Below the pieces are notes generated by a model. That model was not told where the DNA came from, searched no databases, and worked only from the letters and a program-made list of their open reading frames with translations. Positions 1 to 8,037 of a stretch of DNA of 64,000 bases are shown here, piece by piece. The stretch's first letter is position 1. Each line of letters opens with the position of its first letter. Origin of the DNA: an uncultured Bacteroidota bacterium (GTDB lineage Bacteria; Bacteroidota; Bacteroidia; Bacteroidales; P3); the NCBI GenBank assembly GCA_902793295.1, contig CADBDA010000002.1, positions 1-64,000 of the forward strand, in the 5' to 3' direction. The position numbers and the translations under genes are program-made.

Positions 1-240
1 TCAAAACGCATTCTGCCTGGCTCCACAGGAGACATGGCCTGCGACCAACGTGGAGCAAACACATTCAAGCTTATTGTTTCTTCGGTGATCCTTCGGCGAA
101 GGTTGTCGGACGAGCCGACGGCACACCACGACGATAGTTGTCAGCTGAGCTGACGGCATACCAGTGGCACACCACGGCGACGGGTCGGCAGTTTCTCTAA
201 ATGAAGTTGACCCATTCTTGGATGGGTTCGCACATCAAGC
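1..240. repeat. Intergenic stretch with consecutive short palindromes
   Basis: No gene is supported here. Three palindromic words follow each other: CCTTCG-g-CGAAGG at 90-102, GTCGG-acgag-CCGAC at 105-119 and GTCAGCT-g-AGCTGAC at 140-154. The word gacggcacaccacgacga follows the second palindrome, and a close variant (gacggcata, then ggcacaccacggcga) follows the third. The stems differ while the flanks are kept, which suggests a family of interspersed intergenic hairpins rather than coding sequence. Confidence 0.45.
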
Positions 241-1482
241 TTACGCCTCCAGGCTGTTTTTGTCGGACAGAAAATGCATTAGACCCATCGTGACAATACC
301 ATTCTCATCGTGTCTGACATGCTGGTGGTCCATCGTGAGCAAAATCTTCTTGAATGAGTCGTTAATATGCAGCAGGGACCGCTTCTCCTGTATCATCTTT
401 TCGTCTGATAGCATCTGGTATGCCGACTGGACATAGTAGCGTTGCCCCCCTTTGTTAGCCACAAAATCCACTTCCAACGTCTGTCGAGGCTCTCCCTGTG
501 GCCTGACAATCACGTTGCCCACATCCACGCTGAACCCCCTTGCACGTAGCTCATTATACACTACGTTTTCCATCACGTGTCCGTCATCGCTCTGGCGAAA
601 CGAAAGCGTCGCATTTCTGATTCCAATGTCCTGATAATAGTATTTTGCTTGGGCACCAATATATTGCTTGCCCCTGATATCGTATCGGACGCAGCGTTCC
701 AACAGGAATGATTCTTCGAGATACTTGATATATTTGCCAATTGTATTGTCAGACAAAGAGAGTCGTTTCTTGCTTTTGAACGTATTGGCGATGTTGGTGG
801 CGTTTGTCAATGACCCCACCGACGAGGCAAGAACGCGCATCAGTTCTCTCATCTCGGCAGTATTTTCAACATTGTAGCGTTCCACAATGTCTCTAAGGTA
901 CACTGTAGTGGCAAGTTGCCTCAGGTATGATTCCCTCTCCTCGTCGGTCATCGGTATCAAAGCGGGCAATCCTCCATATATTTTGTAATAAGCCCAGGCT
1001 TCGGCAGAACCACCCTTGAATGCCGGCAGGCATTCGGCAAACGACAATGGCCATAGGTGTATCTCGAAGCTTCGCCCTCGGAATTCTGTGGCTATGTCGG
1101 TTGACAAAAACTTGGAGTTGCTGCCAGTCACATAAACATCCAGATTCGGAATATGCAGCAGGCTGTTCAATAGTTCAACGAAATCGTCCACCATCTGTAC
1201 CTCGTCAATGATGACATAGTGCATCGTGTTTGACCGTTGGCAAAACGACTCAACAGCATCCAACAGGGTCTCTGGGTTGCGGTATTTGCGACTTCGGATG
1301 TTGTCCATATTGACAAACATAATGTTGTCTTCACCGGTCCCTGCTTTTTTCAGTTCGTCGACAAAAAGTGTACTCAACAGAAAAGACTTTCCACAACGCC
1401 TGATGCCAGTGACAATTTTTACCAATCCATTGCCACGTGCATTCATCAGCTGCTCAATATATTTCGGTCGTTCAATTATCAT
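241..1482 (-). CDS. AAA ATPase, DUF4143 family
   Basis: Predicted cytoplasmic P-loop ATPase of the AAA_14/DUF4143 group, 413 residues and full length for the family. The Walker A motif GIRRCGKS is at residues 26-33 and the Walker B YVIIDEVQ lies near residue 90. The C-terminal part has the DUF4143 arrangement with a likely PD-(D/E)XK-like region (LEVDFVANKGGQRYYVQSAYQ). The family is common in Bacteroidetes accessory regions and its substrate is unknown. The start is an ATG. A TAATTTTG promoter box lies at 1525-1532 on the same strand. The gene stands alone, facing away from the DUF4365-type gene. Family assignment is secure; function is not. Confidence 0.9.
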   Translation of the reverse strand: MIIERPKYIEQLMNARGNGLVKIVTGIRRCGKSFLLSTLFVDELKKAGTGEDNIMFVNMDNIRSRKYRNPETLLDAVESFCQRSNTMHYVIIDEVQMVDDFVELLNSLLHIPNLDVYVTGSNSKFLSTDIATEFRGRSFEIHLWPLSFAECLPAFKGGSAEAWAYYKIYGGLPALIPMTDEERESYLRQLATTVYLRDIVERYNVENTAEMRELMRVLASSVGSLTNATNIANTFKSKKRLSLSDNTIGKYIKYLEESFLLERCVRYDIRGKQYIGAQAKYYYQDIGIRNATLSFRQSDDGHVMENVVYNELRARGFSVDVGNVIVRPQGEPRQTLEVDFVANKGGQRYYVQSAYQMLSDEKMIQEKRSLLHINDSFKKILLTMDHQHVRHDENGIVTMGLMHFLSDKNSLEA

Positions 1483-1524
1483 TGTATTTCGATTTTGTGG
1501 TTATACATCCATTTTTTCGAAATG

Positions 1525-1532
1525 CAAAATTA
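1525..1532 (-). promoter_or_regulatory. Bacteroidetes -7 promoter box (TAATTTTG)
   Basis: On the minus strand this reads TAATTTTG, matching the TAnnTTTG -7 element used by the Bacteroidetes primary sigma factor. It lies 43 bases ahead of the ATG of the DUF4143-type ATPase. Confidence 0.5.
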
Positions 1533-1631
1533 CAACTATTTTTGAAATTGGAAAAATATTTTTATAAAGACCCTGTCAGCCAGATTGCCGTTACCCCACG
1601 ACGAAGTCTCGTTAGCGTTTCGGGAAGATAC

Positions 1632-1664
1632 TAACGCATTCACGCATTAACACGTTAACGCATT
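1632..1664. repeat. Degenerate short tandem repeat (acgcattaac-type)
   Basis: The interval contains four close variants of acgcatt/acgtt separated by two or three bases, within the roughly 300-base gap between the DUF4143 ATPase and the DUF4365 gene. The next 60 bases also repeat ccttctttgtg. No ORF or RNA is evident, and it looks like a slippage-type intergenic microrepeat. Confidence 0.45.
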
Positions 1665-1765
1665 CCTCATCCCTTCTTTGTGGGTTATACGATCCTTCTT
1701 TGTGCCTTCTTTAGAATTAACAAATGTGTTGATAAATATGGTGTATTTGTTTCACTACTTTTTTG

Positions 1766-1773
1766 TATCTTTG
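1766..1773 (+). promoter_or_regulatory. Bacteroidetes -7 promoter box (TATCTTTG)
   Basis: A perfect TATCTTTG box 15 bases ahead of the ATG at 1789. Its position rules out the upstream TTG at 1678 as the translation start of the following gene, because transcription would begin downstream of that codon. Confidence 0.65.
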
Positions 1774-1788
1774 CAAAAAATAAACGAA

Positions 1789-3459
1789 ATGGCATACTTG
1801 GCAAAAATATCACAAACGAGCAATGATGAAAAAGAGAAAGAGTCTGTAATGTTTATTGAACAGCTACTAAGAGGACATCATGTTCATACTGATATTAAGC
1901 AAGGTGAAAAAGGAGCTAATACAGATGGATGTGTCGAGCTATTGGATGAAAACAATAGAATAAACGGGAAAATCACAGTTCAGGTAAAAACTGTAAACAA
2001 AAGAGATGAAGGTAAATATAAATTCCCATGTCCTACATCCTTGTTCGCTTATGCTGATTGCAACACCGAAACGGTTATGTTGTTGGCTGTTGACCATCAC
2101 GAAAAAGTTGTTTTGTGGAAACAAATTTCTATACAATTGCTTGAAGATAATCGGGACAAAGAGAATCAAGAGACCATTACATTGTCGTTTTCTGAAGAAG
2201 AACGAATGTTTGAAAACAATGTTGAAGAGACAATTCGGAAATGGCGTAATTTAGCGGAATCTAATATAAATATTTTCAAAAGCTCTTTTGCCAACAAAAA
2301 AGAGAATGAAGAATTGAGGAAAGCGCTTATCAATACCTCTTCGTCTAAATTAGATTTAACAAAAGAGGATATTGTTAAGACACAATTGTTTTTGGATACA
2401 TATAACAACCTATTCGATAATGAGTTATTTTATTTCAAAAGACTATTCTATAGCAATTGTTGGAAAAACGGAGTGGCAATATATAAATACGAAGACCATG
2501 AATTAGTATATTCTTTATTCCCTATATTATATGGAGAGAATAGTTTATTGATAAAACAGTTTCCTTATTCGATGTTATCCGAATGTAAGGATCCTTTCGT
2601 CAGTATGAACTGCGAAAATAATGAAATAAAGACTCACCCTCGCTTATGCGCAATTAATCTTGTAGAAGATAAGATTATAAACTTTATCAAAGAGGTTCAT
2701 GTTTTACCGGCTTATGATGCCCTTCTTCTTGAATATGTTAGGGATATATGTTCGCAATATCCTAGCCTCAGAATAAAAAAAGAGCAGTTGGAAGATTTGG
2801 ATAGCCTTATATTGTTTTTTGAAAAAAATTATTCTGGTTTGAAGGAACGGTCAATTTATACAACATACTATAGTGGAAATATTAATATTGGTGATATATA
2901 CGATGTTTTAAAAATTCTAAGAAAACGAGGATATTCAAGAATTCCTATTATCTATCCAGAAAGAGGACAATATGGGAATACTGGCTTTGTATATGATTTT
3001 TTCTCTAAAGCATCTGCATTTGAGAAATTAAATAATGTGGTGAAACTCGCGTATAGTACCTATTTTAGTTTTTTTGATAATGAGATGCCAATAATACCTG
3101 TCGTATTAAAACATTTTGATGGAACGAATCTTATAATTTATAACTTAGACTATAACACCGGTAACTCCCCATTATTGAATGCCTACTATTTAGAGACAGT
3201 TAATCCATCTGACAGTTTCAATGTCGAATGCTATTTAAGTGAGGTCTTCCCATTGAAGAAAGAGAATGGAATAAAGTCTGATGTTGAATTATTTAATAAG
3301 GTTTTAAACCATAACGGTGTTGAATACAAACTAAAGAAATGCGGAGGGCGTGATATAAACGAGTACCTATTTGGTAGATTCAACGTACAAAATGTTTTTA
3401 ACACATTATTGAAGGATCAATTATCGTCTTTTTTTGAACTGATGAAAAAAACTATTTAA
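1789..3459 (+). CDS. DUF4365 domain-containing protein
   Basis: This 556-residue protein has an N-terminal DUF4365-like domain. The segment with TDGCVEL and, further on, KITVQVKT matches the D...QxK pattern of PD-(D/E)XK-like nucleases, so nucleic-acid cleavage is plausible but not shown. The remaining ~430 residues are not recognised and have no membrane segment or signal peptide. The gene is strikingly AT-rich, rich in Asn, Ile and Lys codons, unlike the DUF4143 gene on its left and the helicase further right, which suggests horizontal acquisition. It starts at ATG 1789, directly behind a TATCTTTG promoter. It faces the DUF2971-like gene tail to tail. A role in defence is inferred from neighbourhood only. 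Confidence 0.75.
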   Translation: MAYLAKISQTSNDEKEKESVMFIEQLLRGHHVHTDIKQGEKGANTDGCVELLDENNRINGKITVQVKTVNKRDEGKYKFPCPTSLFAYADCNTETVMLLAVDHHEKVVLWKQISIQLLEDNRDKENQETITLSFSEEERMFENNVEETIRKWRNLAESNINIFKSSFANKKENEELRKALINTSSSKLDLTKEDIVKTQLFLDTYNNLFDNELFYFKRLFYSNCWKNGVAIYKYEDHELVYSLFPILYGENSLLIKQFPYSMLSECKDPFVSMNCENNEIKTHPRLCAINLVEDKIINFIKEVHVLPAYDALLLEYVRDICSQYPSLRIKKEQLEDLDSLILFFEKNYSGLKERSIYTTYYSGNINIGDIYDVLKILRKRGYSRIPIIYPERGQYGNTGFVYDFFSKASAFEKLNNVVKLAYSTYFSFFDNEMPIIPVVLKHFDGTNLIIYNLDYNTGNSPLLNAYYLETVNPSDSFNVECYLSEVFPLKKENGIKSDVELFNKVLNHNGVEYKLKKCGGRDINEYLFGRFNVQNVFNTLLKDQLSSFFELMKKTI

Positions 3460-3518
3460 ATATTTATAATATGCTGAGGATTGTTTTCAGCAAATGGCAA
3501 TCCAGTCCATTCTATTGT

Positions 3519-4469
3519 TTATTCTTGTTCAGATATTTTTAGATTAGACAATTTCCAGGGATTATTTTCATCCGGTTTTTCTATAACAATCCTTTGACAC
3601 TTGTCCTTCGAATTGAGTTCGCTTCGTGTGATTTTGCATGACAATCCATTGCGAGTAAGAATGTTTTTTAATGGCAGCTCCTTGCATTTCGAGAAATCAG
3701 GTGACAAGATAATTTTATCAACAATATTCGACAATGGAATATGTATTTTCATATTTGGTGGTAAAATCACATCAGAATCATCGGGTATTATAAAGAAACG
3801 TTCTTCCATTTCATTATTATAGGCTTGTCTTTTTAGCAATAATAGCGACAGGTAGTTGTTCAATTCAAATTTCTCAAACCAAAGAGGGTTCTCCCTTTGA
3901 GTTCCTTTATGGATATCCTTTAGTCGTCTAAGTGGATAGGTATAATAAACGTAGCCAAAATAAATAGTACAGTTGTTTTTTTCAGCCCAGCAATTTAAGG
4001 CTTTCAATAATTTATATTTGCTAATCTCCAAACGGACAATGTTTTCGCTTCCATAAGTTTTCCATGCTGCTTCTGTTTCATATCCATACGTAAAACAACA
4101 TGAAAGAAGTCTTGGGGTGATTGTTTTGCATTGGTAATCTGTTAGTATATTCGAATAATCGGCATTGTAGAATCTACTTTCAAAATCATCAGTCCATTCC
4201 GATGGCTGTTGAAAAAACAAACCATTGACCAACGTGTCTTCAAAATATTTAAACTTAATGTATTTGCCAATATGTCTTTCATACGGTATACCACTATTAA
4301 TATAATCATCCTCGTAATAAGAAAATTCTTTTTCTATAAATCGATCTTGCTCGCTCAACAGCTGCTTAATATTAGGAAGTCCTTTAATGTTTTTAAATTC
4401 TTTGACTCTTTCTTTTCTAAATTCTTGCCATAATTCGAACCGTAACGTTGTCTTATTTATTTCATTCAT
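3519..4469 (-). CDS. DUF2971-like protein
   Basis: A 316-residue soluble protein without signal peptide. The central segment (KYIKFKYFEDTLVNGLFFQQ, followed by PSEWTDDFESRF and later LLSCCFTYGYETEAAWKTYG) resembles the DUF2971 pattern, in which an N-terminal K-Y/F motif is followed by an N/D-D-x-F/E motif and an s-x-C-F-s...W-x-x-Y/YG motif. DUF2971 proteins are of unknown function and often sit next to restriction or defence genes. The gene is AT-rich and is the last of a minus-strand run led by the helicase gene. The ATG at 4469 was chosen; the longer frame begins with TTG at 4490. Family assignment is moderate because it was made by eye. Confidence 0.6.
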   Translation of the reverse strand: MNEINKTTLRFELWQEFRKERVKEFKNIKGLPNIKQLLSEQDRFIEKEFSYYEDDYINSGIPYERHIGKYIKFKYFEDTLVNGLFFQQPSEWTDDFESRFYNADYSNILTDYQCKTITPRLLSCCFTYGYETEAAWKTYGSENIVRLEISKYKLLKALNCWAEKNNCTIYFGYVYYTYPLRRLKDIHKGTQRENPLWFEKFELNNYLSLLLLKRQAYNNEMEERFFIIPDDSDVILPPNMKIHIPLSNIVDKIILSPDFSKCKELPLKNILTRNGLSCKITRSELNSKDKCQRIVIEKPDENNPWKLSNLKISEQE

Positions 4470-4526
4470 AGTCCTTCGTATTGATACCAATGTGATTTCA
4501 ATAACATATTGTGATATAGGAATAGA

Positions 4527-4880
4527 TTATTTTAATCTTCCCCTAATCATTAATTCATGTTTCGCGGTTTCCCTATACCACGCCATAAAAGCGTGCATGT
4601 TGGTTCGTTCTCTTCGTTTGTCTTCTTCTGATGCAAATTGGGTCTCTTCAATATCATTTTCGAACAGACCTATTATGTAATCAACGCCTTTGTCTAACGT
4701 TGTTTCTTTTATGGGGACAGGATATCCCATTGCATCAACTATGGCAATATTAAAGAACTCTACCCAGTCCGGGCAGTTCATCAAAAGCTTTATTTTCTTT
4801 ACTCGTTTACGAATATATGGAGAACCATACCGCTCTAGTAAAAATAGGAATAAGTCTGCTATCGTCTTTATGTCTCTCAT
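4527..4880 (-). CDS. Hypothetical 117-residue protein of the R-M cluster
   Basis: The product is not recognised. It is a small charged cytoplasmic protein that begins with a helical segment (MRDIKTIADLFLFLLERYG) and ends in RETAKHELMIRGRLK; no zinc ligands, signal peptide or membrane segment are visible. It starts with ATG 35 bases after the methylase stop and lies 57 bases before the DUF2971-like ATG, so all are probably co-transcribed. Its AT-rich base use matches the DUF2971-like gene and the 3' half of the methylase gene. A small accessory, inhibitor or antitoxin-like role would fit the context but nothing in the sequence proves it. Confidence 0.6.
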   Translation of the reverse strand: MRDIKTIADLFLFLLERYGSPYIRKRVKKIKLLMNCPDWVEFFNIAIVDAMGYPVPIKETTLDKGVDYIIGLFENDIEETQFASEEDKRRERTNMHAFMAWYRETAKHELMIRGRLK

Positions 4881-4915
4881 TTCTCTTTTTTTAGAGAAAC
4901 GAGCAGATTCTCATT

Positions 4916-7900
4916 TTATTGTGTATTCTTTTCTATCACAGCGATCTCTTCGGGGGTGAGGTTGTAGAGTTGATAGATTAGTTTGTCAATTTGATGCTCA
5001 AGGTCTGAGGTGTCGGCAGTGGGGTTTGATTGTTTTATTGTTTGTATCTTTTCAACAAGTTCTTTAAAAGGTTTCTCGTCTACTCCTTTCTTTATTGGTA
5101 CGGTTACCATTTTGTTGTAATCCAATTTACAACGTCCTGCATCTTGACCATCACCATACGCAACAAACTTAAGTCGTTTGTAGTACTTGAAAAGTTTGGA
5201 GTTAAGAAAACAGAATAGGAATTTACTGTCTGTTACTATCATATAGCATGAATTGTTGATATAGTGGCCCTCTGTATCAAAATAGAATTGATGATCTTTT
5301 GCCGTATGAATGTAAATCAGTTTGGGTTTTTCAAATTCTTCATAATATGCACAAGCTCTAAGATTGTAATAACTTTCTCCCTTATCGCAACGACTTTCAA
5401 GTTCATTTTTATACCTTTTTAAATATTGGTATGCTGTAGGATACAATTGTTCAATTTTCGTATCATATCCTGTGGCAACAAAGTACTTATTATCGTTTTT
5501 TATTCCCCACTTTTGAATGTCTGTAGATTGTGCATATTTCTTTATTATGGGTGCACTCTCAGAATTAAGTAGTCTTTGTGCAAGTGCATAATCTTTAATC
5601 ACAAAAGCTTTGTTAAACCCAGTTTTAATCCCATAATATATTTTGTTGTTGGTAAAATCTTTAAGAGTGGTAGTATTACTTTTTATTTTATCTATAATAG
5701 AACCATGTGAGTCTTCTATAAATTGCCACTCACTATCATTCTTTATAGTGGTCAAATAATTCCTAGAGGTGATTTCCGTCAGATTTAAATTGGTTAATGT
5801 CTTTATTGGATAATAGCGAGTAGGTTCTTTCGAAATGGACTTAAACAGAATCGTTATACCCGCATCGGTAGATGCATTAAATACCGGCAATTCAAAGAAA
5901 TCAATTATTCTATCAACGCACACCTTCGTGGAGAGTGTATGTCGCAATTCTTTTCCGTATTTTGTCTTTAAGAATTTGTTGGATGTAATGAACGACAGAA
6001 CGCCATTATTATTCAAAATAGAGATTCCGAGCCCGAAGAAATAAACACATATATCAGCTATCCCATTCCCCACTTCTGGGTATGTATTAATAAGTTTGGT
6101 TTTATAATCCATTCCAAGTAACTCTTGTCTGATATAAGGCGGGTTGCCGATGACTATATCAAACCCGCCGTTGTCGAAAATATCTTTGAACCAGGTGTGC
6201 CAGAGGAAGAAGTCTTGGTTGGCAGAGCAGTCCATCTTCTCTAACTTGGCGAGGGAGGTCGGAGTGCCGCCGATGCTCTCTCGGATGAGGGTCTTTACCT
6301 CTTCGTTGATGGACTGTCGCATACTGGCTTTCTTCTTGTGGTCGGTGACGGAGAAATACTCACGCAACAGTCGTTGCAGGTTCTGTCGGCTGGTATGGCT
6401 ATCAAGTCCCAGCACCAACTGCATCGATTTGGATTGTCCGCCACGCAGACGGCTCGAGATGCGGCTGAGGTCGAAACCCTCAAAACTCTCGATAAGGCTG
6501 TTGCCCTGCATAAATTTGTAGTCGAAGTTAGGCAAAGGCTCTGGCTCCTCGGCATCCACCACGATACTCAGCCAAAAACGCAAGCGGGCGATGTCGATGG
6601 CACCTTTCTCTATATCGACACCGTAGATGTTGTTCTCAATGATTTCTTTCTTTAACTCTACACGGGAAGAGGTCTCTTCAACTGCTTCACGGCAACGCCA
6701 TAATTCATTGAGTAAGCCCATAGGGAATGCACCGCTACCAATGGCGGGGTCACAGATTCTCACCTCGCGCAGGGCGGTGTCTAATGCTTCGCGATAGGGC
6801 TCCAGTTCAGGTTGCATCTCGTGGGTTTCAACGAAAGCACGAATGTATTTATCGCAATCAGAACTATCAGATTTTTCTTTTCTTTCTGATTGAGATTTGT
6901 CTATCTGTGTGGCAAGGTAGGCAATGAGCGACTCTTTGCACATGTAACGCACTATCTCCTTGGGGGTGTAGAACGCACCCTTGGCTTTGTTGTCCTCCAA
7001 CAGGCTCTCGAAAATCTTGCCCAGCATCTCGGGGTCGACACCCACTTCGGCATCGTCGGGGTCGTTCTCGTCAACGGTGAAGTTGTAGGAGGCCATAAAG
7101 GTGAACAAGTCCTCAAAGAGTGAAGCCGGCAAAGTGATATTCTGTTCATCGACAGCATCGCGTTCAAAGAGTCCTCCGTTCAGATAGGGCAATTCTTTCC
7201 AATCTTCCAACAAGCCCATATCCCAACCTTTGGTCTTGAACAGCTGTTCGCGGTTGACTTTCTCGGTGTTGAAAATGCCAAAGAAAAGTGGCTCCAGCAC
7301 CTGCTCGAGGAAGTCGCCTTGATGCGGGCTGAAGAAGAATAGGTCGCGCAGGAAAGCAAGATTGCCATTCAGCCAGCCTTTCTTCTGCAGGAAATGCAGG
7401 AAGACGATACGTCCCATCATCTTCTTCACATAGTCGTGAATGGTGGCTCCTTCAAACCCTTGCCGCTTCAATTCATTGATGATAATGTCGTAGTGGCGAT
7501 GGTATTCATCGAAGAACTCCTTGCTGAGGGCATCGACAGAGAAGGCATCCTTGAGGTCGGACAGTTTGAAACGGCCATTCTTTTCTGCCACCTTCCCTAA
7601 TCGTTCAATCGGGGTTTTGTATTGTCCCTGCTCATCACCCAGGATATAGGAAAAACGTTTGGCTGCGGTATTTCCCTCCTTGAGGTCACAGATATATGAC
7701 AGTCTCCAATGATTCCCGTCGTCGAAGACAGCTATCGCTCCATCGACATCATATTTCAAGTAGGGCTGTATCAGCTTGCGCAACCCCACACGCTTGCGGC
7801 GCACATCGCCGCCATCGGCCACACGGGTATAGAAGAAACCCAACAGACGACCGTCGGCATCTTCCATCTGACCGATGAAATAGCTCTTGTCGCCGTCTGC

Positions 7901-8029
7901 GTTGGTGTCAAGCAATTCGGGACGTGTGGCCACATCGTTGCAGCCGAAAAGACGGTGGACAATCTCGTTACTATAGGTCGTATAGTCGAACGGGGATTTG
8001 AATATCTTGCGGAGGGTTTCGGGATTCAT
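4916..8029 (-). CDS. Eco57I-like N6-adenine DNA methylase (R-M or defence system)
   Basis: A 1037-residue class-gamma N6-adenine methyltransferase of the Eco57I/type IIG-like group. AdoMet-binding motif I is DPAIGSG at residues 427-433, preceded by the typical GAFYTPKEIVRYM at 351-363. Catalytic motif IV NPPY is at 629-632. Residues 1-350 form an unrecognised N-terminal region with no obvious PD-(D/E)XK signature; residues 640-1000 should carry the target recognition domain. The gene starts 8 bases after the helicase stop, so the two are translationally linked, and the cleavage activity probably resides in the helicase/PLD partner. The 5' two thirds have normal composition, but downstream of the NPPY codons the gene becomes AT-rich, indicating a swapped specificity half. 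Confidence 0.88.
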   Translation of the reverse strand: MNPETLRKIFKSPFDYTTYSNEIVHRLFGCNDVATRPELLDTNADGDKSYFIGQMEDADGRLLGFFYTRVADGGDVRRKRVGLRKLIQPYLKYDVDGAIAVFDDGNHWRLSYICDLKEGNTAAKRFSYILGDEQGQYKTPIERLGKVAEKNGRFKLSDLKDAFSVDALSKEFFDEYHRHYDIIINELKRQGFEGATIHDYVKKMMGRIVFLHFLQKKGWLNGNLAFLRDLFFFSPHQGDFLEQVLEPLFFGIFNTEKVNREQLFKTKGWDMGLLEDWKELPYLNGGLFERDAVDEQNITLPASLFEDLFTFMASYNFTVDENDPDDAEVGVDPEMLGKIFESLLEDNKAKGAFYTPKEIVRYMCKESLIAYLATQIDKSQSERKEKSDSSDCDKYIRAFVETHEMQPELEPYREALDTALREVRICDPAIGSGAFPMGLLNELWRCREAVEETSSRVELKKEIIENNIYGVDIEKGAIDIARLRFWLSIVVDAEEPEPLPNFDYKFMQGNSLIESFEGFDLSRISSRLRGGQSKSMQLVLGLDSHTSRQNLQRLLREYFSVTDHKKKASMRQSINEEVKTLIRESIGGTPTSLAKLEKMDCSANQDFFLWHTWFKDIFDNGGFDIVIGNPPYIRQELLGMDYKTKLINTYPEVGNGIADICVYFFGLGISILNNNGVLSFITSNKFLKTKYGKELRHTLSTKVCVDRIIDFFELPVFNASTDAGITILFKSISKEPTRYYPIKTLTNLNLTEITSRNYLTTIKNDSEWQFIEDSHGSIIDKIKSNTTTLKDFTNNKIYYGIKTGFNKAFVIKDYALAQRLLNSESAPIIKKYAQSTDIQKWGIKNDNKYFVATGYDTKIEQLYPTAYQYLKRYKNELESRCDKGESYYNLRACAYYEEFEKPKLIYIHTAKDHQFYFDTEGHYINNSCYMIVTDSKFLFCFLNSKLFKYYKRLKFVAYGDGQDAGRCKLDYNKMVTVPIKKGVDEKPFKELVEKIQTIKQSNPTADTSDLEHQIDKLIYQLYNLTPEEIAVIEKNTQ

Positions 8030-8037
8030 AATATTGC

